From positions 1-37,822 of the forward strand of contig JAVCCZ010000111.1 in assembly GCA_030765265.1 (NCBI GenBank): a stretch of 37,822 nucleotides of DNA, written 5' to 3'. This DNA comes from Candidatus Erginobacter occultus (GTDB lineage: Bacteria; Auribacterota; Erginobacteria; Erginobacterales; Erginobacteraceae). Both the position numbers and the translations under genes were made by a program. Position 1 is the stretch's first letter, and each line of letters opens with the position of its first letter. The notes under the pieces were generated by a model. That model did not search any database. It was given only the letters and a program-made list of their open reading frames with translations, and was not told the DNA's origin. This document shows, piece after piece, positions 17,885-26,701 of this stretch.

Positions 17885-17909
17885 AAAATTTTTCCGGAGG
17901 AAAAATTTT
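17885..17909 (+). promoter_or_regulatory. Perfect 11-bp inverted repeat enclosing the Shine-Dalgarno of the nucleotidyltransferase gene
   Basis: AAAATTTTTCC-GGA-GGAAAAATTTT; GGAGG at 17896-17900, TTG start 17908. Confidence 0.65.
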
Positions 17910-18921
17910 GAAAGCAATGATCCTGGCCGCCGGAAAGGGGACACGGCTGGCCCCCCTCTCCAGCGACTACCCGAAAGCGCTCTTCCCGGTCGGCGACCGG
18001 CCGGTAATCGCCTACCTCTTCGACCTCCTCAAGCAATATGGCATCAAGGAGGTGGTAATCAACCTCCACCACCGGGGGGAGCTGATCGAGGACGCCCTGG
18101 GGGACGGAAGCCGGTTTTCCTTGAAGATCGACTATTCCCGGGAGGAGGAACTGCTGGGGACCGGGGGCGGGGTGGTCAAGGCCCGGGAATTCTGGGGGGA
18201 CGAGGATGTCCTGGTCGTCAACGGAGACAACCTTTTAGAGCTCAACCTGCGCAGGCTGCTCCTCGCCCACCAGGCCTCGGAAGCGGCGGCGACGATGGCC
18301 CTCAAGCCCCTGGGGGCCGGCTCCGATTACACCCCGATCCACCTCGACCGGGATTCGCTGGTGGAGACGATCGGATCCGGCAACCGGGCCGGGCCGGGCT
18401 ACGTCTTTATCGGCGCCCAGATCCTCTCCCGGGAGTTCATCGACCTCCTCCCCCCCTCGGGACCCGCCTGCCTGGTCCGCGACGGCTACCGGAAAGCCCT
18501 CCGGCAGCGGAAGAACCCGGCCCGGATCAACGGCTTCGTCTCCACCGGCTACTGGCGGGAGATCAGCACCTTTCCCCGCTACTGGGAGGTCAGCCAGGAC
18601 TTTTTGCGGGGGCGGCTCCCCGCCTACTTTTACCGGGGCCGGGACGAATTCATCCGCCGGGGGCTCTACGTCGGCAAGGGCTGCGAATTGAGCCCCCGCA
18701 ACCGGTTTACCTCCCCGGTCTATCTCGGCGACTCCGCCGAGGTCGGCGAGGACTGCCAGCTCGGTCCCCGGCTCCTGGTCGGGCAGGGGGCGGCGGTCGG
18801 GCCCCGCTGCCGGCTGCGGGACGTGGTCATCTGGCCCGGGACCCCGGTCCGCCGGGGGAGTGTGTTCGAGAACCTGGTCGTCACCCCCTTCGGGAAAGTC
18901 AAGGTGGCCGCGGAGAAATAG
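17908..18921 (+). CDS. NDP-sugar nucleotidyltransferase (MurU/GlmU-like) with C-terminal left-handed beta-helix-like repeats
   Basis: MILAAGKGTRLAPLSSDYPKALFPVGDRPVIAY, VVNGDNLLELNL, STGYWREISTFPRYWEVSQDFL; C-terminal hexapeptide-like region. Confidence 0.88.
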   Translation: MKAMILAAGKGTRLAPLSSDYPKALFPVGDRPVIAYLFDLLKQYGIKEVVINLHHRGELIEDALGDGSRFSLKIDYSREEELLGTGGGVVKAREFWGDEDVLVVNGDNLLELNLRRLLLAHQASEAAATMALKPLGAGSDYTPIHLDRDSLVETIGSGNRAGPGYVFIGAQILSREFIDLLPPSGPACLVRDGYRKALRQRKNPARINGFVSTGYWREISTFPRYWEVSQDFLRGRLPAYFYRGRDEFIRRGLYVGKGCELSPRNRFTSPVYLGDSAEVGEDCQLGPRLLVGQGAAVGPRCRLRDVVIWPGTPVRRGSVFENLVVTPFGKVKVAAEK

Positions 18922-18924
18922 GAG

Positions 18925-20634
18925 ATGGCCGGGCGGGAGAGATGGAACAGCCGGACCGCCTTCGTGATGGCGGCGGTCGGCTCGGCGGTGGGGTTGGGCA
19001 ACGTCTGGCGCTTCCCGGTCACCTGCTACCGCCACGGGGGCGGCGCCTTCTTCATCCCCTACTTCGTCGCCCTCCTTACCGCCGGCGTGCCCCTGATGAT
19101 CCTGGAGTACGGGATCGGCCAGATGATGCAGGGTTCGGCCCCCCGGGCGCTGGGGAAGATCAACCGCCATACCGAGTGGGTGGGCTGGTTCGCCCTCCTG
19201 GTCGGCCTGGTGATCTCGATCTACTACGCCGTGATTATGGCCTACTCGGTGGAATACCTGATTTACGCCGTCCGGGGGCTCTTCGCCGGGGGAACGATGG
19301 CCTGGTCCTCGGCCCCGGAAGGTTTCACCGGCACTTACGAGGCCGCCTTCTTCGCCCGGACCGTCCGCCAACACAGTTCCTCGGCTTCCGAGATGTGGCG
19401 TCTGGTCTGGCCCCTGGTCGGAGGGCTGGCGGTCACCTGGGCCGTCGTCTACCTGATCCTCTGCCGGGGGGTGCGCCGGGTGGGGAAGGTGGTGATGCTG
19501 ACCGTCCCCCTCCCGATGCTGGTCCTGGCGATCCTGGCCGTCCGGGGCCTGACCCTCCCCGGGGCCTCGGACGGGATCATCTACTACCTGACCCCGAACT
19601 TCGAGGCCCTGAAAGACCCGGCCACCTGGCTGGCGGCCTACGGCCAGATCTTCTTCTCCCTCACCCTCGGCTTCGGGGTGATGATCGCCTACGCCAGCTA
19701 TATGCCGCGGGAGAGCGACATCACCAACAACGCCTTCATCACCTGCTTCGCCAACTGCGCCACCAGCTTCTTCGCCGGCTTCGTGGTCTTCTCCGTGCTC
19801 GGCTTTCTCGCCTATCAGAAGGGCGGGGTTGACGTCGCGACCGTGATCGACGCCGGGCCCGGCCTGGTCTTCGTCACCTACCCGACCGCCGTCTCCCGGA
19901 TGGGCGAGTTCGGCCGCTTCTGGCCGCCGGTGATCGGGATCCTCTTCTTCGTGATGCTCCTCTTCCTCGGGATCGACTCCCTCTTCTCCCTGATCGAGGG
20001 GATCACCACCGGCCTCAAAGACCGCTACCGTCTCCTGAGCCAGAAATTCCTCACCGGGGCGGTCTGTATCTTCTCCTTCGTCGTCGGCTCGGTCTTCTTC
20101 GCTTCCCGGGCCGGGATCCACTGGCTGGATATCTTCGACCACTGGGCCAACGACTACGGGCTGGTGATCGTCGGACTGCTGCAGTGCGTGATTGTCGGCT
20201 ACTTCTTCAAGACCGATACTCTCCGCGACTACATCAACCGGGTCTCGGAGATCAAGCTCTGGGGGTGGTGGGAACTCTGTATCCGGATAATCACTCCCCT
20301 GATCCTCGGCTACCTGATCTTCTCCAACTTCATCGCCGAGCTGACCCGGGGGTCGCTCTACGGGGCGAGCGGGACCGACTTCGACCGCTACCTCTGGATC
20401 GCCCCGGTCAGCTTCGCCGGGCTCTTCCTGGTCGCCTTCAGCCTGGCCCGCATGGGCAAGGTCCTGGCCCTGATCGGGTTCGGGGCGGCGGTCGCCCTGC
20501 TCACCTGGGCCCTCCTCCCCGCCTCCGCCCCGCTCTCGGCGGCCGCCCTCTCCGGCCTGGCGGCGGCGGTGCTCTTCGGGGGTCTCTACATCTGCGTCTC
20601 GATCGCCCGGAAGTCGAAGGACGGGATTCAGTGA
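18925..20634 (+). CDS. Sodium:neurotransmitter symporter (NSS/SNF, LeuT-like)
   Basis: WNSRTAFVMAAVGSAVGLGNVWRFPVTCYRHGGGAFFIPYFVALLTAGVPLMILEYGIGQ; about 12 TM segments. Confidence 0.95.
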   Translation: MAGRERWNSRTAFVMAAVGSAVGLGNVWRFPVTCYRHGGGAFFIPYFVALLTAGVPLMILEYGIGQMMQGSAPRALGKINRHTEWVGWFALLVGLVISIYYAVIMAYSVEYLIYAVRGLFAGGTMAWSSAPEGFTGTYEAAFFARTVRQHSSSASEMWRLVWPLVGGLAVTWAVVYLILCRGVRRVGKVVMLTVPLPMLVLAILAVRGLTLPGASDGIIYYLTPNFEALKDPATWLAAYGQIFFSLTLGFGVMIAYASYMPRESDITNNAFITCFANCATSFFAGFVVFSVLGFLAYQKGGVDVATVIDAGPGLVFVTYPTAVSRMGEFGRFWPPVIGILFFVMLLFLGIDSLFSLIEGITTGLKDRYRLLSQKFLTGAVCIFSFVVGSVFFASRAGIHWLDIFDHWANDYGLVIVGLLQCVIVGYFFKTDTLRDYINRVSEIKLWGWWELCIRIITPLILGYLIFSNFIAELTRGSLYGASGTDFDRYLWIAPVSFAGLFLVAFSLARMGKVLALIGFGAAVALLTWALLPASAPLSAAALSGLAAAVLFGGLYICVSIARKSKDGIQ

Positions 20635-20668
20635 GCAGTAAGCAGTGAGCAGTCCGACGCGTCCGACA
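20628..20668 (+). repeat. Heptamer-type micro-array (AGTGAGC AGTAAGC AGTGAGC AGTCCGA...) overlapping the NSS stop codon
   Basis: 30 nt TCAGTGAGCAGTAAGCAGTGAGCAGTCCGA; exact reverse-complement copy at 32904-32933. Confidence 0.9.
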
Positions 20669-20754
20669 AGCTAGCCGGATAAAACCATTGCCGCCGCCCG
20701 GGGAAGGGCTGTATTGTATATCCAGACAAACGAGACCTTGACCAAGGAGGCACG

Positions 20755-21036
20755 ATGACCTGTCCACAGTTGCTTTTACCGGGGTTGCTGGGCCTGGGCC
20801 CGGGGGAGATCCTCCTGATCCTGGCCGGGATCCTCCTGATCTTCGGGGCGAAGAAGCTGCCCGAGATAATGGGCTCGTTCGGCAAGGGGATCAAGGAGTT
20901 CAAGAAGGAGGTCGACGGGGTCGGCGGGGAGATCGGCGCCGGAAAACCGGAGGCGGGTGAGGAGAACGCTCCCGGGAAACCGGCGGAAACGAAAGACCGC
21001 CCCGGGGAGAAACCGCCGGATGGCGAGGGAGCATAA
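20755..21036 (+). CDS. tatA: Sec-independent protein translocase TatA/E
   Basis: LGPGEILLILAGILLIFGAKKLPEIMGSFGKGIKEFKKEV. Confidence 0.93.
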   Translation: MTCPQLLLPGLLGLGPGEILLILAGILLIFGAKKLPEIMGSFGKGIKEFKKEVDGVGGEIGAGKPEAGEENAPGKPAETKDRPGEKPPDGEGA

Positions 21037-21796
21037 TCCGCCGGGGGAGGGGGAGGAGAAACCCTTCCTCGACCACCTGGAAGACCTCCGCTTCCTGATC
21101 TGGAAGATCCTGATCTCCTGGGGGACGGCAGCGCTGCTGGCCTTCCTCGCGGCGGACCGGATGCTGGAAGCGGTCCGGTGGCCCCTGGCCCGAACGGTCC
21201 GGGAATTCGGACCGGGGGAGACGGATTTCGTCCTCCGGAGCCTGAGCCCCCCCGAGGTCTTCCTGACCTCGATCAAGCTCTCCATCCTGGCCGGGCTGAT
21301 CGTCGCCCTGCCCGTGATTCTCTACATCGTCGCCCGCTTTCTCCTTCCCGCCCTGAAGCCGAGAGAGAAGAAATACCTGGTCCCGGCCTTTCTCTTCGGC
21401 GGCGGGCTCTTCTTCGCCGGGGTGGTCTTCGCCTATGTCGTGGTCCTCCCGCTCGGGCTGAGATTCTTCTGGTCCTACACGCTCCGGATGGGGATCCGGC
21501 CGGAGTGGACGCTGGGAAATTACATCTCGATGGTGGGAAGGCTGACCCTGGGCTTCGGATTGGTCTTCGAGCTGCCGGTGGTGGTCCTGCTCCTGGCGGC
21601 GCTGGGGATAGTCGACTACCGGACCCTGCGGCGGAAAAGGCCTTTTGTGGTGGTGGGAATCCTTATCCTGGCGGCGTTTCTGACCCCGCCCGACGTGGTG
21701 ACCCAGGTCCTGATGGCGGTTCCGTTGTTGATCTTATTCGAGATCTGTGTATTATTGGCGAGAATATTGTTTCCCGGGAAAGCCGGAAAGGCTTGA
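21020..21796 (+). CDS. tatC: Sec-independent protein translocase TatC
   Basis: PFLDHLEDLRFLIWKILIS, FVLRSLSPPEVFLTSIKLS, FELPVVVLLLAALGIVDYRTLRRKRPFVVVGILILAAFLTPPDVVTQVLMAVPLLILFE. Confidence 0.95.
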   Translation: MAREHNPPGEGEEKPFLDHLEDLRFLIWKILISWGTAALLAFLAADRMLEAVRWPLARTVREFGPGETDFVLRSLSPPEVFLTSIKLSILAGLIVALPVILYIVARFLLPALKPREKKYLVPAFLFGGGLFFAGVVFAYVVVLPLGLRFFWSYTLRMGIRPEWTLGNYISMVGRLTLGFGLVFELPVVVLLLAALGIVDYRTLRRKRPFVVVGILILAAFLTPPDVVTQVLMAVPLLILFEICVLLARILFPGKAGKA

Positions 21797-21818
21797 CCCG
21801 AACCAAATGTAAAAGGAG

Positions 21819-22055
21819 GTGGATACCATCGCCACGGAAGAAATTTACAGCCAAAGACTGACCTGCGGAAAGAGAACTTACTTCTTCAACCTGAAAGAAC
21901 AGGCCAGCGGAACCCGGTTCATCGACATCGTGGAGTCGAAGTACGAACGCGAAGACGACAGCCACCAGCGGGTCCGGCTGGTGATCTTCGAAGATCATAT
22001 CGATGAGTTTGTCCAGGCCCTGGTCGAAGCCGCCCGGCGGCTGAAAGAAGATTGA
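21819..22055 (+). CDS. PUR-domain / DUF3276 nucleic-acid-binding small protein (GTG start)
   Basis: IYSQRLTCGKRTYFFNLKEQASGTRFIDIVESK...VRLVIFEDHIDEFVQALVEAAR. Confidence 0.8.
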   Translation: MDTIATEEIYSQRLTCGKRTYFFNLKEQASGTRFIDIVESKYEREDDSHQRVRLVIFEDHIDEFVQALVEAARRLKED

Positions 22056-22092
22056 TTTATCGGCGGTTGACGGCCCGGCCGGAAACCGCCGG

Positions 22093-22165
22093 GGGGCAGT
22101 AGCTCAGCTGGGAGAGCACCACGTTCGCAACGTGGGGGTCGGCGGTTCGAACCCGCTCTGCTCCA
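22093..22165 (+). tRNA. tRNA-Ala, anticodon CGC
   Basis: Acceptor GGGGCAG/CTGCTCC with G3:U70, anticodon arm CCACG-TTCGCAA-CGTGG, T-loop TTCGAAC, discriminator A; CCA not encoded. Confidence 0.95.
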
Positions 22166-22223
22166 TCGCTTTAAACCTGCGGCGGAAACGCCGCTTTCCC
22201 ATTTTTCGTCTCTCCGAAGCCAA

Positions 22224-23102
22224 GTGATCAGGGACATCATCATCTCGATGCGGCCGCGGCAGTGGCTGAAGAACACCTTCGTCTTCGCGGCCCTGGTCTT
22301 CTCCCGGAGCTTCACCGATTCCGGGGCCATTCTTCGCGCCCTGGCCGCCTTCGTTATCTTCTCGCTCCTCTCCGGGGCGGTCTACCTCCTCAACGACCTG
22401 GCCGACGCCGCCGAGGACCGGCTCCACGCCGGCAAACGCGGCCGCCCGATCGCCCGCGGCTCCCTCTCTCCCCGGGCGGCCCGGGCCGCGGCTTTGGCCG
22501 CCGGGGCGGCGGCCCTGGCGGCGGCCTTCGGGATCAATCTCCATCTCGGCCTGCTGGCCGCCGGCTATCTCCTGCTGATGATCCTTTACTCCCTGCTCCT
22601 GAAACGGGTGGTGATCGTCGACGCCCTGGCGATCGCCTTCGGCTTCATCTTCCGGGTCACCGCCGGGGGGGTGGCGATCGCCGTCCCGGTCTCGGAGTGG
22701 CTCCTGATCTGCACCTTTCTCCTCGCCCTCTTCCTCGCCCTCTGCAAGCGCCGCCACGAACTGGTCCTGATGGGCGAGGGGGCCGCCGCCCACCGGAAGA
22801 TCCTGGCCGAGTACTCCCCGGTCCTCCTCGACCAGATGATCGCGGTCGTCACTTCCTCGACGGTAATGGCCTACGGACTCTATACCCTCTGGCCCCGGAC
22901 CCGGATCGAGATCAGCCCCCGCCTCTATTACAGCATCCCCTTTGTCCTTTACGGGATCTTCCGCTACCTCTACCTGGTCCACCGGAAGGAGGGAGGGGGA
23001 GAACCGGGCCGGACCCTGATGGCCGACCGGGCTCTCCTGATCAACGTCGTCCTCTGGGTGGCGGCGGTGGTCGCCATCCTCCGCTTCTTCCCCCCCGCTT
23101 AA
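22224..23102 (+). CDS. UbiA-family prenyltransferase, decaprenyl-phosphate phosphoribosyltransferase-like
   Basis: MRPRQWLKNTFVFAALVFS, YLLNDLADAAEDRLHAGKRGRPIARGSLS; polytopic. Confidence 0.82.
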   Translation: MIRDIIISMRPRQWLKNTFVFAALVFSRSFTDSGAILRALAAFVIFSLLSGAVYLLNDLADAAEDRLHAGKRGRPIARGSLSPRAARAAALAAGAAALAAAFGINLHLGLLAAGYLLLMILYSLLLKRVVIVDALAIAFGFIFRVTAGGVAIAVPVSEWLLICTFLLALFLALCKRRHELVLMGEGAAAHRKILAEYSPVLLDQMIAVVTSSTVMAYGLYTLWPRTRIEISPRLYYSIPFVLYGIFRYLYLVHRKEGGGEPGRTLMADRALLINVVLWVAAVVAILRFFPPA

Positions 23103-23105
23103 ATA

Positions 23106-24713
23106 ATGTCTGCCGGCCGAAAACAGTTGAAATTCCTCCTCCCCCTGGCCGCCCTTGTGGCCGGGGCGCTGGTCTGGGGTCTGTATTACACCCACCAGTA
23201 CGATCCGGAGCAGGGGCTGAACGTCAGCGACGCCATCACCACCATCGATCTGGCCCAGACGGCCCGGCGGGTGGCTCAGGGCGAGGGACTGACCACCGGC
23301 TTCATCCGGCCGGTCAGCCTGAGGTTCCATCCCGACTATCTCCACCACCCCGAACTGACCCACCCCCCGCTCTACATCCTGGTCCTGGCGACCGCCTTCC
23401 TGGCCGCCGGCGCCCGGGACGCGACCGTGGTCGCGGTCTCGACCATCTTCTTCTGGGCGCTGGTCCCCTGGCTCTGGTACTGGGGGAGGAAGATCTTCGA
23501 CGACCTGACCGCCGGACTGGCCATCCTCCTCTACTGTCTCAACCCGGTATTCCTGAGGATCTCGATCAACGGCAGCCCGGTCCCCTTTATCGCCTTTCTC
23601 CTCTTCTGTCTCCTCTACTTTCTCTACCGCTCCCGGACCGATTCCCGCCTCTTCCCAGCGGCCGCCGGGGCGGTGATCGGTCTCGCCTACCTGACCCGTT
23701 ACAGCTGCGGACTCTGGCTGATCCCGGCCGGGCTCGTCCTGGCCGCCGAAGGCCGGGACCACCGGTTCCGGCGGATCGCCTGCCTGGCGGGAGCCGCCTT
23801 CCTGGTCGCCCTCCCCTGGCTGATCCGGAACTGGGCGGTGGCCGGCGGACCCTTCTTCACCCTCGACGGCTTCAAGCCCTCGATGTTCTCCGACCCCCGC
23901 CCCGGCTACATCCTCTGGCGGGGCTTCTCCGCCCGATCCCTGATCGTCCCCCAGCGGGGCTACTTTCTCTTCAAGAAGTTTCTCCTCGGGCTCCGGGAGA
24001 GCTACCTGAGGGTGCTGCTCCTGACCGGGAACTTTGCCTCCGTCTTCGCGCTGCTCTCCGCCCTCTACCGCTTCCCCGACCGGAAGTTCGACCGGCTGAA
24101 GTACGCCTTCGGGATGATGCTGGTCCTGGAATGCGGCTACTTGAGTCTCTTCAGCCCGGCCGGACAGGGGACCGCCGTCTTCATCCCCGGCGCCTCCCTG
24201 CTGGCGGCCGCCTTTTTCCTCCACCTGCTCTTCCGGTTTCAGGGCCGGCGGGCGGTTCTCACCCGGACCGCGCTCGCCCTCTTCTTCCTCCTCCTGGTCT
24301 CGATCCCGATCTCCGACAAGCTCGGGCCCCGGGACTTCCCCCGGCTGAGGCTCTACAGCGTCAAGAACATCCGGGAAGTGGCGGCGGCCGTCCCGGAAGG
24401 CGAGATCCTGGTCTCCGACGTCCCCTGGGCAGTCTCCTGGTACGGGGGAGTGACTTCCCTCTGGCTCCCCTTCCGGCTGGAGGATTACGAGGAGATCCGG
24501 ATCTACCGGGAGCCGGCGGTGGCCGGTCTCTTCCTCACCCCGTTCTACGGGGGCGACTTCTTCGACCGGGGGGAGATCAGTCCCGACTGGCTGCGGGTCT
24601 ACGACACCGGCTGGGTCCCGGGGGGCTGGGGGCTGGAGCACCGGACCTCGCTCCCCGAAGACCACGTCTTCATCTCCCGGTCCCCTTACCCCAATACCGG
24701 GGGGAAGGATTGA
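23106..24713 (+). CDS. GT-C type membrane glycosyltransferase (ArnT/PMT/GT39-like)
   Basis: HPELTHPPLYILVLATAFLAAG, LAYLTRYSCGLWLIPAG, many TM segments. Confidence 0.7.
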   Translation: MSAGRKQLKFLLPLAALVAGALVWGLYYTHQYDPEQGLNVSDAITTIDLAQTARRVAQGEGLTTGFIRPVSLRFHPDYLHHPELTHPPLYILVLATAFLAAGARDATVVAVSTIFFWALVPWLWYWGRKIFDDLTAGLAILLYCLNPVFLRISINGSPVPFIAFLLFCLLYFLYRSRTDSRLFPAAAGAVIGLAYLTRYSCGLWLIPAGLVLAAEGRDHRFRRIACLAGAAFLVALPWLIRNWAVAGGPFFTLDGFKPSMFSDPRPGYILWRGFSARSLIVPQRGYFLFKKFLLGLRESYLRVLLLTGNFASVFALLSALYRFPDRKFDRLKYAFGMMLVLECGYLSLFSPAGQGTAVFIPGASLLAAAFFLHLLFRFQGRRAVLTRTALALFFLLLVSIPISDKLGPRDFPRLRLYSVKNIREVAAAVPEGEILVSDVPWAVSWYGGVTSLWLPFRLEDYEEIRIYREPAVAGLFLTPFYGGDFFDRGEISPDWLRVYDTGWVPGGWGLEHRTSLPEDHVFISRSPYPNTGGKD

Positions 24714-25336
24714 TGACCGCCTTCCTGGTGGGGCTGACCGGGGGGAGCTGCGCCGGGAAGACCACCCTGGCCGGGCTGGTCCAAAAACGGCTCTCCCCGA
24801 CCGCGGCGGCGATCATTTCTTCCGACCGTTACTACCGCCCGCTCGACCACCTCCCCCCCGAAAGACGTTCCCGGGAAAACTTCGACTCGCCGGCGCTGCT
24901 CGACTTCGAACTGCTGAAAGAACATCTCTCCCTGCTTCGGGCTGGGAAACCGGCCCGGCTCCCGGTCTACGACTTCCGCCTCCACACCCGCTCGCCTCAG
25001 ACCGAGCGGCTGGTCCCGCCGCCGGTGATCCTGGTCGAGGGGATCTTCCTCCTCGCCGACCCCGACCTGGAAAGACTTTTCCACCTGGCGGTCTACGTCG
25101 AGACCCGGGAGGCCGTCCGGCTCGCCCGCCGCCTCCGGCGGGACCGGGCCGAACGGGGAAAGACGGCGGAGGAGATCCTCGACCGTTACTTCGCCGAGGT
25201 CCGCCCCGCCCACCAGCGGCTGGTCCGGCCCGGGCGCGAATCGGCCGGGCTGGTGGTGAACGGGGAAGACAACCTGGAGGAATCCGCCCGGCTCGTCGCC
25301 GGCCGGATCGAACAGACGGCCGCCGGGACGCCTTAG
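24713..25336 (+). CDS. udk: Uridine kinase-like P-loop kinase
   Basis: VGLTGGSCAGKTTLAGLV, SSDRYYRPL, NFDSPALLDFELLKEHLSLLRAGKPARLPVYDFRLHTR, VILVEGIFLLADPDL; ATGA overlap with upstream gene. Confidence 0.85.
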   Translation: MTAFLVGLTGGSCAGKTTLAGLVQKRLSPTAAAIISSDRYYRPLDHLPPERRSRENFDSPALLDFELLKEHLSLLRAGKPARLPVYDFRLHTRSPQTERLVPPPVILVEGIFLLADPDLERLFHLAVYVETREAVRLARRLRRDRAERGKTAEEILDRYFAEVRPAHQRLVRPGRESAGLVVNGEDNLEESARLVAGRIEQTAAGTP

Positions 25337-25349
25337 TTGTCCGAAAAGG

Positions 25350-26639
25350 GTGAGAGATATGCCGGAGTCCGTCATTCATTTAATCCACGCGATCTCCTCC
25401 GCCGCTTTCGGATTCTTCCTGATCCTGGCGATCGCGGTCAGCCTGATTCTGGTTTTGATCTCCCTGGCCGTGATTTTTCTCCGCGATCGGCGGGGGGAGC
25501 GGGCGCTCAATCCCGAGGAGGCGCCGGAAGTGACGGTTCAAATCCCGACCAAGAACGAGATCGTCGCCCTCCGTTGCGCCCGCCGCTGCCTGAACTCGGA
25601 TTACCCGGCCGAGCGGCTGCAGATCCTGATCGGCGATGACAGCGACCAGGGGTGGATTTCCGAAGAGATCGACGATTTCGCCGCCGCGCACCCCGGGGTG
25701 GAAGTGGTCAGGAGGGAAGACCGCTCGGGGTTCAAGCCGGGCAATCTCAACGCGATGCTGGAACAGAGCCGGGGCGCGATCATCGTCGTCCTGGATTCCG
25801 ATTTTACCCCGGGAGAAGATTTTATCCGCAGGATCGTCGCCCCCTTTGTCCACGATCCGGACGTCGCCTCGGTCCAGGCCCGCTGGGATTTCATCAACCC
25901 CGGGGATAACCTGGCCACGGTTCTAGGCGCGACGATGGGTTACACCTTCCACCGGGTCTTTCTCCCCTTTATGAACTTCTTCGGAAGTTCCTTCATCTGC
26001 GGGTCGGCCGAGGCGGTAAGGAAAAGCGTTCTCGATGAACTGGGCGGTTGGCGGCCCGGGATCCTGACCGAAGATATCGAATTCTCGCTGAGGATGACCC
26101 GCCGGGGAAAGAAGATGCTCTACCTCCCCGATCTATCCTGCCCGGGGGAGGTCCCCCGGACGGCTGGGGATCTTTATCGCCAGCAGATGAGATGGGCGCA
26201 CGGGGTGATCAGCGCCTATCTGCTTCATTTCCCGGGAATCTGGTTCAACCGGAGGATCAGGCTGAGACGGAAGACGCTCTCGATGTTTTCGGGGTTGGGC
26301 TACGTCTTCCCGGTATTGGTCTCCGGCCTCCTGGTCACCAGTTGCCTGGCCGTCCTTACCGCTCCGCCCCAACCGGTCGATCCCGGCCAGGTGATCGGGG
26401 AAATCGCCCGCAACGTCCTCCTCACCTCCGGCTTGCTTTTTCTCAGTACGGTCGCCATCTGGCGGGGCGGCCGGATCAGGCTTTTCCCCCGGATGGTGCT
26501 CTCCGCCTTCACGGTCGGGCTGGTGCTGATCTTCTTCGTCCTCAAGGGAATCGTGACCGCCCTCCTCGGGCGACCGATGGAATGGTACCTGATCCGGAAA
26601 AGCGGGGATTGCACCCCCGCCGGAGCGGCGGGGAGGTAG
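25350..26639 (+). CDS. Membrane-anchored family 2 glycosyltransferase (cellulose synthase-like topology)
   Basis: VTVQIPTKNEIVALRCARRCLNSDYPAERLQILIGDDSD, VVLDSDFTP, GWRPGILTEDIEFSLRMTRRG, QQMRW; C-terminal TMs. Confidence 0.92.
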   Translation: MRDMPESVIHLIHAISSAAFGFFLILAIAVSLILVLISLAVIFLRDRRGERALNPEEAPEVTVQIPTKNEIVALRCARRCLNSDYPAERLQILIGDDSDQGWISEEIDDFAAAHPGVEVVRREDRSGFKPGNLNAMLEQSRGAIIVVLDSDFTPGEDFIRRIVAPFVHDPDVASVQARWDFINPGDNLATVLGATMGYTFHRVFLPFMNFFGSSFICGSAEAVRKSVLDELGGWRPGILTEDIEFSLRMTRRGKKMLYLPDLSCPGEVPRTAGDLYRQQMRWAHGVISAYLLHFPGIWFNRRIRLRRKTLSMFSGLGYVFPVLVSGLLVTSCLAVLTAPPQPVDPGQVIGEIARNVLLTSGLLFLSTVAIWRGGRIRLFPRMVLSAFTVGLVLIFFVLKGIVTALLGRPMEWYLIRKSGDCTPAGAAGR

Positions 26640-26701
26640 GAGGAAAACAGGAAACTACTTTTCCTCTTGGCGGATAACTGTCCCGGAATAGATCGGGAGA
26701 A

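Noticed and set aside
18235-20142. 635-aa minus-strand ORF
   Set aside because: Antisense to nucleotidyltransferase and NSS symporter; biased composition with no motif.
20755-21796. TatA-TatC without TatB as unusual
   Set aside because: Minimal TatAC systems are well established and TatB could be elsewhere.
22104-24665. 853-aa minus-strand ORF
   Set aside because: Antisense to clear UbiA and GT-C genes and to the tRNA; low-complexity E/G/P/D/Q-rich product typical of antisense frames in GC-rich DNA.
22262-25336. 1024-aa plus-strand ORF
   Set aside because: Overlaps UbiA and GT-C genes in another frame; composition is Pro/Arg/Gly-rich out-of-frame translation. Only the last part, from 24713 (uridine kinase-like), is real.
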